A stretch of 64,000 bases of DNA from Urophycis tenuis. Its lineage: Eukaryota; Chordata; Actinopteri; Gadiformes; Phycidae. Location of the stretch: assembly GCA_036785325.1 (NCBI GenBank), contig JAXIVH010000033.1, forward strand, positions 1,259,566 through 1,323,565, read 5' to 3'. Positions within the stretch are counted from its first letter, which is position 1. Each line of letters starts with the position of its first letter. The translations under genes and the position numbers were made by a program. The notes beneath the pieces were generated by a model. The model saw only the letters and a program-made list of their open reading frames with translations, did not search any database and had not been told where the DNA came from. Of the stretch, positions 40,401 through 52,400 are shown piece after piece.

Positions 40401-43400
40401 AGGAGGAAAAGGTTGGATGGCAAAATCTCAACTCTTCTCTGTTTTGGCACAGCAGTGGTGGAATGAGCTCCCTGCCAATGTCAGGATTGCAGTGTCACCC
40501 CCCATCTTCCAGAAGAGACTCAAGACCCACTTGTTCAGAGTTCACCTGAACCCTGCATAACCCTACCCTCATGCTCTTATTTGTTGTACGTCTTGGCACT
40601 TTAATCACTCTTTGTAACTTGGCACATAGTCAGAGATGTTGTATACTAGCAATGGTTCACCTAGCAATTGAAATGCTCTGGTGCCTTTCTTACTGTATTA
40701 GCAGCAATGAAATGTTTCACCTTCTTATTACAAATGTAATCTTTGTAAGTCGCTTTGGATAAAAGTTTGCTAAATGCCCTAAATGTAAATGAATGTCAAT
40801 ATAATTCATACTCAATATCTGTACTATGTGTAGCGGTGGGCCAGTAGCAATAGGGTGGTGTCTTTAATTTCTCTCTCTACTCACCCAGTGCAACGTCACT
40901 AATTGGGGCACGGGAGGGCCATTGATTAGGCCACCTGACACATTACCGTCAGGCCTATTTATAGGCACTCGGGTCCTTAAGCGGGAGCGCTAGTAAACAC
41001 AGCTGGTTCTGGGTCGGTGTAGCAGCATCACTGTCTACAGGTATGTCTGAGCGAGAGTCTTCTTCCTCATTTGTCACTGGTAGTTTGCATTCTAAATGTC
41101 TGTTTGTTTAACAATTGCATAGGAGTACAGACGTTGACAGACCCGCTGTATGTTGGCGTGTGTGCGTGTGTGTTGACACGGTGTTGCGGCAGGTAGCAAG
41201 GTACGCTGTTTAAACAGAACTGCTGCATAGACTTTCCTGTTTGTAAAATGATACAGACTTTAACGAGGTGTTTGCGTATCGTTCACTAGTGCACGCCGAG
41301 CACGGTAACGTAACAGTGGGAGCGAGACGTGCTCCGGAAGCATCCGCCCAGTTGGGATAGCCTTCCTAAGCAGGTATGTGCTAAACTTGATACATACACT
41401 GTTTGTTGTGCCGACGGGCAATAGCGGCCATTCATGGTTTTAGACTATCAAGAGATAATGCTGTCATGTAGGCTGGCTAACTCGTTATGTAATATTGTTT
41501 TTAATATGTGTCCCTCCATTTCCGTTTTCATGTGCAATGCTGCTGTTACTCTAGTACTTGCTACTTTACACTGTGGTACAATGTGAGTAACTGTTCTTAC
41601 CAGTGTTTGTTTTATGCTTGCAGCTCCACAGAGGTGCTAGTTGCTGTTCTCTTATATTGTATGTTTGGTGCCGCCCTTAGTTTGCTTGTTTGTTTGTTTA
41701 TTTTCCTCTAGCCTGCAGGCCTAGTATCTGTGTAAGCGTGAATGTGAGCTGTAGGTTAGAGTGGATTTATTTTGTTTATTATTTTCTTTCATTTATTTTC
41801 TCTTTTCATTTCAAGTCTCCCTTTCCCAGTTAAAAGCCTCAGTGGTTAACAGGCCCATTAGGATTTAGCTTTTGCTAGCCGGTCCCTATAGCGTTGTCAC
41901 TCCATAGTGATTGCAGTGTGTGTGGGTTGAACTATTGATTGCTGTGTCACATTTGTGTGTGTGTTTCAGGTTTGAACTATCATCACCAGAGTGCATTTTC
42001 CCAGCACCTAACGTGTGTTTTCTTGTGTGCTCCAGATCCCTTGTCATTAAGACCTGGCCTAGCCTTAGTCCTCCTATTGGCCCTTTTTTTTACTGAGGTT
42101 CCCCAGTCCCCACCCTATGTCTGTGATTTTTTTCTTAATCATTTACTTTCCTTGCTTTATCTTTTCTTTTATCTGGTGACCAACCAACTGATCTGTGCGA
42201 CCATATGTATTGAATAAAGTATATATATTTTTATAAATTGACCCACGTGACGACCACTTTATTGAGTTCCCCTTGCTCTTCTAGTGGGTGCCCTAGTTCA
42301 AGGGGTGGCGTTGTCAACTTGCCCTTAGGGGGCGCAACAATTTGGCGTCGTCGGCAGGACCGACCTTTTATTCTGAACGGTTGGTTGGTCCCAGTTTTGG
42401 CGGCACTCTGTGTTTGTAGTTGTGTATAGAGAACAGCAACTGGCAACATGTCAGACCCCGACAGCGACGGCTCCACTGCAGCAACGGAGCTGCGGCAACT
42501 ACGGCAACGTATATCTCAGCTTCAAGCTGAAAATGAGAGACTGACTAATGCACCAGGTGAGGGAGCTGGTCCACCACCCGTCCGAAGAGAGCAGGCACTC
42601 TACCTGCCCCGTGAGAGACGATGCCCTAAATTTTCCGGTTCTACAGTAGCAGGGTTGTCATCTGTGGAAGAGTGGGTCGAGGAGGCTGAAAGCTGTATAA
42701 GGTCAAGATACATGTCTGTTGTAGAGAAAGCAACATTTTTATATGACCATCTCGAAGGGGAGGCCAGAAATGAAATCAAGTATCGTCCCCTAGCTGTCCG
42801 GGAGGATCCTGTTGAAATTATTGCAATTTTGAAAGAGGTGTATGGTTGTAGTAAGTCTTATGTATACTGGCAACAACGTTTTTTTGACCGAAAACAGAGG
42901 GAGAATAAATCTTTATTTGAGTTTTCACATGCACTGTTAGAACTTATGGAGAAGGTCAAGCAATCCAACAGAAACGCCATCACTAACCCTGACTTAGTGC
43001 TCAGAGACCAGTTTTGCGAAAATGTACGTGATCACATGTTAAGGAGGGAACTCAAGCGGGCAGTGCGGGCTAATGGGGGGCTAACATTGTTGGATGTACG
43101 TCGTGAGGCAACCAGGTGGGTGGAGGAGGGTCAGACGGGTCGGGAGCGGGGTCTTCGTCCTTTGGGGCGGGGCAACGAAACAGCTTATACAAGTCAATGT
43201 GAGTCTGCTTTTGCTCAAGCTCCCCAGAACACTTTTGCCAAATCATCTGAGATGGCCGAACTCAAAGACCTTGTCTTAAGACAGCAAGCCCAACTAGACA
43301 CCCTGGTCAAACATCTAGGCCTACCCACCAGTAGGTCTTATGCCTCTCAGCCCTCTGGGGGAGGGCGGTTTAAGCGTGCTCCAGATGGGCGACCTATTTG

Positions 43401-46400
43401 CATCCGTTGTGACCAGCCCGGGCATATAGCCCGGTATTGCCCGTCAGTTCCACCGCCTGTTAGTGTTAGACTGGCCCCTCGTACGCCACATGATGATTCC
43501 ACCAATCAATCAGTGCCCCATGCCAGCAATTCCAGTAGCCAGATGGGAAACTAGCAACCCCCAGTGTGCAGAGCCACACGCTGGGAGGGGGGGTACCTGG
43601 CTCAGTTTGTTCCTCTTCTCTAGAGCAGTTAGTGGGGAATTGCCCAGTTCTAGACGTAGTTATGGGGGGTGTGTTGGTACCATGTTTGATTGACACTGGA
43701 TCTATGGTTACAACAATAACAGAGCGCTTTTTTAGTGAACATTTTTCTCACTTACAGAGGAAGGATTGGGGGCCCAGCCTGGCAGGCCCAGCCTGCCTTC
43801 AGGCTGGGCCTGAAGGCAGCCAACGGCTTAGACATAACCTACACAGGATACATTGAGTTGGATATAATGGTATTGGGGCAGTGTATTCCAGGGAGGGGAA
43901 TATTGATTGTACGGGACCCCACAGATGTGACTTATCAAAATCGTAAGGTTGTCACCCCAGGTATATTAGGGATGAATACGCTTGGGGAGTGCTACCAGGT
44001 TCTCTTGGAACAGCACGGCCCAAAGCTATTTCGCTCCCCTCCGGTTGAGTCTGCGGCCCCTGCAACCTTGCGTGCCCTGAGACATTGTGAAAGGATTAAG
44101 GCCATCCTCAACGCCTCCCAGCCCTTTACAGTTAAAACTCAGGGGAGGTCACCCATTCGTATTGGAGCTGGTGCTCTCACCATGGTACCTGTTACGTGTC
44201 CCCAGGTAGATTCCACTGATTTCTTACTTGAGCCATTAGACTGTGAGGATGGGCAGTTGCCCGAAGGTCTTCTGGTGTCCCCCACTCTTGTCTCTGCAAA
44301 AAAAGGCCTTTTATATGCCCCAGTGGTCAATGTTGGGAACACTGAGGTGTGGCTACCTCCACGACGGATCATTGGGACGGTACAGACGGTGATGGCCACT
44401 TCGGCGGGCACTGAAGGCATCGAGTTTGAGCCCTCATGGGAGGAATGCCGTGCCTATGTTGCTGCCCAGAAGGTAGCCCCATGCGCCGAAATCCCTGACC
44501 AGGTCCTTGGTGACATTGAGGGGCTGGATACAGCCCAAGTTTCCCAGGCCAAAGCCCTCTTTGCACAATACCATGACGTCTTCGCCAAGGGGGAGGGGGA
44601 CTTGGGTTGTACTTCCTTGATTACCCATGAGATTCCCCTGATCGATGACGCCCCTGTCCGACAGCCCTACCGACGTCTACCACCCTCTCAGTACGAGACT
44701 GTAAAGGCGCACATCCAGCAGCTTCTGGAAAGTAAAATCATACGAGAGAGCGCCAGCCCTTATTCATCCCCCATTGTCTTGGTGACTGAGAAAGATGGGA
44801 GCTTGCGCCTCTGTGTAGACTATAGGCAGTTGAATTCCAAAACCCGCCGTGATGCTTACCCTCTCCCGAGGATAGAAGAGTCCCTGGACGCCCTTTCAGG
44901 AGCAAAGTGGTTCTCCACCATTGACCTCGCAAGCGGCTATAATCAGGTTCCCGTTGCTGAGAAGGACATAGCAAAAACAGCTTTTTGTACCCCATTCGGT
45001 CTTTTTGAGTTCAATCGAATGCCATTTGGACTCTGCAATGCTCCTGGCACCTTCCAACGCCTCATGGAGAGGATGTTTGGAGATTGCCACTACCAGTCTG
45101 TCCTCCTTTATCTTGATGATGTTATTATCTTTTCTTCTACTGTACAGCAGCATCTCGATCGTTTGGGAGAGGTTTTCGGGAAGGCTACAAAAGCAGGGCC
45201 TGAAAATCAAGCTGTCCAAGTGCCGGTTTTTCCAACCTCAGGTGAGCTACCTGGGGCATGTAGTATCAGCAGAGGGGGTGGCCACGGACCCTGCCAAGAT
45301 TGAGGTGGTAAAGGAGTGGAGACGTCCGGGGCACCTGGCCGAACTACGGTCATTCCTCGGGTTTGCAAGCTATTACCGCAGATTTGAGGAGGGTTTTTCT
45401 AAGCTTGCGGCCCCTTTGCACCATTTAGTGGGGAAGTTGAGTGGGCCAAGACGGAAAGGCAAGACCCCTCCAGTCCCCCTGGCCACCTCGTGGGATGATG
45501 CCTGTGAAGGAGCATTCCAGTCTCTAAAGAAGAAGCTTACCACCGCCCCTGTCTTAGCCTATGCAGACTTTCGGAAGCCCTTTATCCTCGAGATTGATGC
45601 CAGCAATGGTGGCCTAGGGGCAATCCTCTCCCAAGAATATGAAGGAAAAGTGCGGCCAATCGCGTTTGCCAGTAGGGGGTTGAAGCCAACTCAGAGGAAC
45701 ATGGAAAATTACAGCTCCATGAAGTTGGAGCTCCTCGCGTTGAAATGGGCTGAAAAATTCAGGGAATACCTACTTGGCAATCATTTTTCCATCTTGACTG
45801 ATAACAACCCATTAAGTCACCTCCAGACCGCCAAGCTGGGAGCCATTGAACAAAGGTGGGCCTCTGAGTTGGCATCCTTTAACTTCACGATCAAGTATCG
45901 TCCAGGAAGAAGCAACCAGAATGCTGATGCCTTGTCTCGGCAGTACTTGGAGCGCTTTGCCATAGGCACGGAGGTCCCACTACCTTCCAGCCAGCTACCA
46001 CAACGTGCCAGTGCCAAGAAGTGATGGCACTACCAGGGCACACTCCCCAAGACCTGAGGCTGCTACAGGAGGCAGATTCCGTGATTGGGCCGGTTTGCAG
46101 GTACAGACGAGAAGGGATAAGGCCAACAGCTGAAGAGCGAGAGCTATTGTCCATGTCCAGCAAGGCATTGCTGTGCCAATGGGACCGCCTGGTCGAGGAA
46201 GACGGGGTGCTGTACCGCCTCATCCATGCTCATGGGGGAGGCCCGGAGGTACTTCAGTTGCTGACGCCTCAGTGTTTAAAGGAAGACGTCCTTCGTAGTG
46301 TCCACGACCAGCAGGGCCACCAGGGTACCGAAAGAACCCTCCAACTATTGCGGGCCCGCTGTTTCTGGCCAAATATGGCCCAGGACGTTGAAAGATGGTG

Positions 46401-49400
46401 CCGACAGTGTCAGAGGTGTGTGCTGGGAAAGGCAGTCCAGCCAAAGGTCCGCACCTATTGGGGGACACTTCAGGCCACCCAGCCGAATGAAATCCTGGCT
46501 GTGGACTTCACCACTTTAGAGCCTGCCACTGACGGGAGGGAAAATGTCCTCATCTTGACCGACGTCTTCACCAAATACTCTCAAGCAATCCCCACCAAGG
46601 ACCAGAGGGCTTCCACGGTCGCTCGACTGTTGGTCCAGCAGTGGTTCCACCGTTTTGGCCCCCCGGCTCGATTACATTCTGACCAAGGGAGGAACTTTGA
46701 AAGCCAGCTGATCCAGCAGTTATGCCAGTTATATGGAATCCAGAAGAGCAGGACCACCCCTTATCATCCCCAGGGGAATGGGCAATGTGAAAGGTTTAAT
46801 CGCACCCTACATGACCTGTTGCGCACCTTGCCCCCAGTTGAGAAACGCCGCTGGCCCCACCACCTCACGCAGTTGACCTTTGCCTACAATTCGACCCCTC
46901 ATCAGACCACGGGGCATGCCCCCTACTACCTTATGTTTGGGCACCGCCCCAGATTGCCCGTGGATTTCCTTTTGGGGACCGGAGGGTCAGTGCACGGGGA
47001 GAGCACGCTGGACGAGTGGGTTCAGGAACATCAGCGGAGCCTCCAGATGACACAGGAACATGTTCGGCAGAGGGCAGGGAAGCTGGCCCAGCGTCGGAAC
47101 CAAGGCCACAACGACAGGGTGAACGATTCTGGACTGGGCGAGGGTCAGCTGGTTTACCTGCGGAACCACCCAACGGGAAGGAATAAGATCCAGGATCACT
47201 GGAACCCAGCTGTTTTCCGAGTGCAACAAAGGCCTTCAGGAACGGGGGCAGTGTACACCGTGGCCCCCATTGAGGGTGACGGACCGTCACGGCAGGTGCA
47301 CAGGGCTGAGCTGAGGGCTGTCCCCGAAGTGCTGCAGCCGGCAATAGAAATGGCCACTCCCTCCACGAGCCAAGCTGAGTCCGCCACTCCGGCGGCGGCA
47401 GAGGTGGGTGCGGATGATGAGATAGCCATTGTCTACCCGGAAGAATTTCCAGAGTACCCCATGTCACCTAGGTCCCTCCCCCCAGAGGAAGAGGGCATGG
47501 CAGACGAGGCGACTCCACCCCTACGACGCTCAGGCCGAACGACTGCAGGCCAACACGCCAACCCTCACAGGCTCCCAAGGTCAGTCTCCATCAGAGATGA
47601 CGAAGAGTCTCTGGCAAGCGTTTAAGGGAAAGAGTGCAGGCTCCCAGACGCCATCGTCGGGCCGCCGATTCATTTGGAGGGGGTGAATTGTAGCGGTGGG
47701 CCAGTAGCAATAGGGTGGTGTCTTTAATTTCTCTCTCTACTCACCCAGTGCAACGTCACTAATTGGGGCACGGGAGGGCCATTGATTAGGCCACCTGACA
47801 CATTACCGTCAGGCCTATTTATAGGCACTCGGGTCCTTAAGCGGGAGCGCTAGTAAACACAGCTGGTTCTGGGTCGGTGTAGCAGCATCACTGTCTACAG
47901 GTATGTCTGAGCGAGAGTCTTCTTTCTCATTTGTCACTGGTAGTTTGCATTCTAAATGTCTGTTTGTTTAACAATTGCATAGGAGTACAGACGGTGACAG
48001 ACCCGCTGTATGTTGGCGTGTGTGCGTGTGTGTTGACACGGTGTTGCGGCAGGTAGCAAGGTACGCTGTTTAAACAGAACTGCTGCATAGACTTTCCTGT
48101 TTGTAAAATGATACAGACTTTAACGAGCGGTTTGCGTATCGTTCACTAGTGCACGCCGAGCACGGTAACGTAACAGTGGGAGCGAGACGTGCTCCGGAAG
48201 CATCCGCCCAGTTGGGATAGCCTTCCTAAGCAGGTATGTGCTAAACTTGATACATACACTGTTTGTTGTGCCGACGGGCAATAGCGGCCATTCATGGTTT
48301 TAGACTATCAAGAGATAATGCTGTCATGTAGGCTGGCTAACTCGTTATGTAATATTGTTTTTAATATGTGTCCCTCCATTTCCGTTTTCATGTGCAATGC
48401 TGCTGTTACTCTAGTACTTGCTACTTTACACTGTGGTACAATGTGAGTAACTGTTCTTACCAGTGTTTGTTTTATGCTTGCAGCTCCACAGAGGTGCTAG
48501 TTGCTGTTCTCTTATATTGTATGTTTGGTGCCGCCCTTAGTTTGCTTGTTTGTTTGTTTATTTTCCTCTAGCCTGCAGGCCTAGTATCTGTGTAAGCGTG
48601 AATGTGAGCTGTAGGTTAGAGTGGATTTATTTTGTTTATTATTTTCTTTCATTTCTTTTCTCTTTTCATTTCAAGTCTCCCTTTCCCAGTTAAAAGCCTC
48701 AGTGGTTAACAGGCCCATTAGGATTTAGCTTTTGCTAGCCGGTCCCTATAGCGTTGTCACTCCATAGCGATTGCAGTGTGTGTGGGTTGAACTATTGATT
48801 GCTGTGTCACATTTGTGTGTGTGTTTCAGGTTTGAACTATCATCACCAGAGTGCATTTTCCCAGCACCTAACGTGTGTTTTCTTGTGTGCTCCAGATCAC
48901 TTGTCATTAAGACCTGGCCTAGCCTTAGTCCTCCTATTGGCCCTTTTACTGAGGTTCCCCAGTCCCCACCATATGTCTGTGATTTTTTTCTTAATCATTT
49001 AATTTTCTTGCTTTATCTTTTCTTTTATCTGGTGACCAACCAACTGATCTGTGCGACCATATGTATTGAATAAAGTATATATATTTTTATAAATTGACCC
49101 ACGTGACGACCACTTTATTGAGTTCCCCTTGCTCTTCTAGTGGGTGCCCTAGTTCAAGGGGTGGCGTTGTCAACTTGCCCTTAGGGGGCGCAACATATGC
49201 TTGTTACATAATTTCATTCTGTTTACATTCCATACATGTGGTTTGCATTCCATACATGTTGATATACATATGTATCTCCATGCTGCTGTTCTGCTCTTTT
49301 GCACCCTGCCATATTGCAACTTACCACCATTGAATTTCACTGTGCATTTTCTACTTCCTAAAATGTGTACACCCACTGTCTGTCTGGGTGTATATTTTGC

Positions 49401-52400
49401 ACTATTTTGTTATCGCACTATTATGTTATTTGTTATGTTATATGTTATATGCCTTCTGTTACAATTATTGCACATTTGGAGTTTTGAGTTCCCTATGACT
49501 TTGACTTTGAGATGTATGTAAACTTTCATCAGCCATGAGAACATACTGAGTTGGCAATATTCTCCATCAGCAGGAAGGCCATTGATGCATCCACACGTGT
49601 CATGTGTGATGTTGTCACATGACCCATGCAGAAGACACTTGTCAGCTGACCAGCGGTACTGGTCCTCACATGTGCATTGGAACCCGGCCCGATGGGGATA
49701 GCAAACTGAGGATAGGAAAACATCATATTTTAATTTAAAAGTAATGAAAGAAAACTGTAATGCATTGTAACATTGAAATGGAGTAAATACATTTGGCTTA
49801 AAATAGTCACAGTTCCAGCTTAACTCAGATGTAAGTCAGTTGAGTCTGAACTTAACTCTGTTTAACTCAACTACAGTCTGTCCTTCTGGAGTCTGGGAGA
49901 AATCAGCTTTTTTCTCATTCATAAAGAGTCAGTACAGTGAATCTCATCTACAGACTCAGTGTGAGCTGCCATTAGGAACATTCTAGAGACTGGAATATTT
50001 AATGCATTGTATTATATCATCATTAATCAGTTAGGTGTAGATCTTTTGGCTGCATCAGGTGCATGATCACAAGTCTCTATGCCTGCCTCAGGCTGGAGGC
50101 CTGGCCCCCTGGAGGGACACTGTAGGCCTGCCCCCCTGGAGGGACACTGCAGGCCTGCCCCCCTGGAGGGACACTGTAGGCCTGCCCCCCTGGAGGGACA
50201 CTGCAGGCCTGCCCCCCTGGAGGGACACTGGAGGCCTGCCCCCCTGGAGGGACACTGGAGGCCGCCACTGGAGGCCTGGCCCCCTGGGGGAGGTTGAAGG
50301 CCTGGGAGAAGGTACCTGTGGTGATGTTGATCTGGGTGATGTCTACAGCAGGACTGAGGGCCAGGGGGAAGCTGTTGTTGTCCAGCAGGGTGCGGAAAAC
50401 CTCCAGCGTCTCCAGATCTGTGATGTTGAGCTCCACCTGCACCTCCACCTCCACTGCTGCCGGCAGCGCTGCAGCCCAACACACACTTAGACCATGGTTC
50501 CTCTCCTCGCCACACACACACGTGGGGGGAACCATCACCCACGGCTATTTTCTAACGAAAAAGTAATGAAAAGTTCTGCTTCACTCACCTTTTGCATTCT
50601 CCATCTCTGTTCTACCAGAAAGTAGCTGAGAGTTCTGTTCCATAGGAACCAGGAGGGACAATTTAGGAACCACAAACCGGGGGGTAGGAGATAGGAATCA
50701 GGAAGTAGGATATAGGAACCAGGGGTTAGGAATAAGGAGGTAAGATATAGGAATCAGAAGATGGGAGATAAGGACCAGGAAGAAAGTTCACATTGTTCAC
50801 ATTTCACGCCCTCCCTCTTACTGCAACCACATGAGCGGTGGTAGTTCCTCAAGACCTCCACTCAGGTTGTGTTTGAAGCAACATTCTCGTGATACGTCAC
50901 AATGTAGAGGCTTGGTTAGGCTTCAGCGATAAGTTAATAGGACTTTTAACATGTATTACAATAACATATTAGGGACGGCAGTAGCTCAGTGGGTATTGCG
51001 GGTGGACAGAGCGGGTCGTCCACTAACCGCAGGGTCGGCGGTTCGATCTCCTTCATCCCCCTCCTCCAACTGTTCACATGTCGAACCCCCAACTGTACTG
51101 ATTGTAAGTCGCTTTGGAAAAAAGCGTCTGCTAAATGCCCTTCAGCCTTTACATATGTTTATTAATAATCTTTTCTCACTATAGATGTGCTTCTGTCTCT
51201 AGGTAAAGACATAGATGTGTGTCTGTCTCTAGGTTCTCACTAAAGATGTGTTTCTGTATCTAGGGTCTCACTATAATTTTTTTCTGTCTGTAGGTTCTCA
51301 CCAAAGCTGTGTTTCTGTCTCTAGGTTCTCACTTTAGACGTGTTTCTGTGTCTAGGTTCTGACTATGGGTGTGTTCTCTGTCTAAGTTCACTCATCAGAC
51401 AGACATGGTTCTGTCCCTAAGTTCTCCCCATAGATGAGTTTCTGTCTCTAGGTTCCCTTACGTCATTGGTGCTATCCCATGATGCACTGCGCTCCCTGAG
51501 AGCCTAATCAGACCTCCTACTACCTACACATGGGTAATGTGGGGGTGCAACTCACATGTGATTGGCTGACAGAATTGCCCGTCGGCTGGGATGGCGTTGA
51601 TGCAGGTGCAAATGCCCCGAGTGATGACATCACAGGCTCCATAGGCCTGGCAGCGCTCCGCCGGCCAGGCGTGTCCTTCCTCGCAACGGCACTGCATAGC
51701 GGCGCCCACTGGTGCACACGCTGCAGACAGCCAACACACAGTCCCACCGGGAGGCTGAGCCAGGGCCTGATGCCTCAGTTCTTCAGTGATAGCGAGTCAC
51801 AGCCTGACCCAGCCTTCACTAAACACCTTCAGGTTCTGCTGGGCTGCTGCTAAACCCTTACTCCTGACTAGAGGAAGAGGTTATGCATGGACTAGCTCGT
51901 CCTGCAGATGGAGTCACCCAACAGGCCAAAAGTAAGGGGACCATCCACAGAATGATGACTATTCATAATACTAGTGTATTATTCTGATGAGTAGGTTCAC
52001 ATGGGCCGCCCTACCTGTGGTGATTCCAATGTGGCTGATGTGAGTGTAGTTGTTGAGTAGGATTGGGAGGCTGATGTTGTTAAGAGCTGATCTGAGGCCT
52101 GTTGAGTCGTTCACTTCAATGTCGATCACGTACGTCCAGTTATATGTCACTGCGGGGGGACATCAAGTCAGGCACAGCCTCTTTGATGCTCTACAAGATC
52201 ATATCACTATAATTTATATTTATATATAACCTTTTAACTCATAACTTATTTTCAGAGAATGTTCAGTTTGAAGACCAACCGTCTCTCGCCTCTCTTTTCT
52301 GGAGGAGAAGTTCTTGTGAAAGGCTGACCTGAGACACACGAAACACAGACACAGAGGACGACTCAATACCTGGCCAGATAACACCAATACATAAATATGA

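Larger units (their letters stand above)
40829..49195 (+). mobile_element. Ty3/gypsy LTR retrotransposon, full length
   Basis: An 8367-bp element with two near-identical LTRs, a gag frame and a pol region in the order protease, reverse transcriptase, RNase H, integrase, which is the Ty3/gypsy order. LTRs begin TGTAGC and end GCAACA, and the 4-bp target duplication TATG is present on both sides (40825-40828 and 49196-49199). It sits in the intron between the module 2 Cys-rich exon and the module 3 linker, antisense to the receptor gene. No env-like frame was seen. Confidence 0.93.

Noticed and set aside
40829..49195. Endogenous retrovirus with env
   Set aside because: After the integrase region the polypurine tract and LTR follow directly; no envelope-like frame is present.
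50972..51100. tRNA gene
   Set aside because: A and B boxes are present, but the sequence has a SINE body and tail and recurs at two other places in the window.
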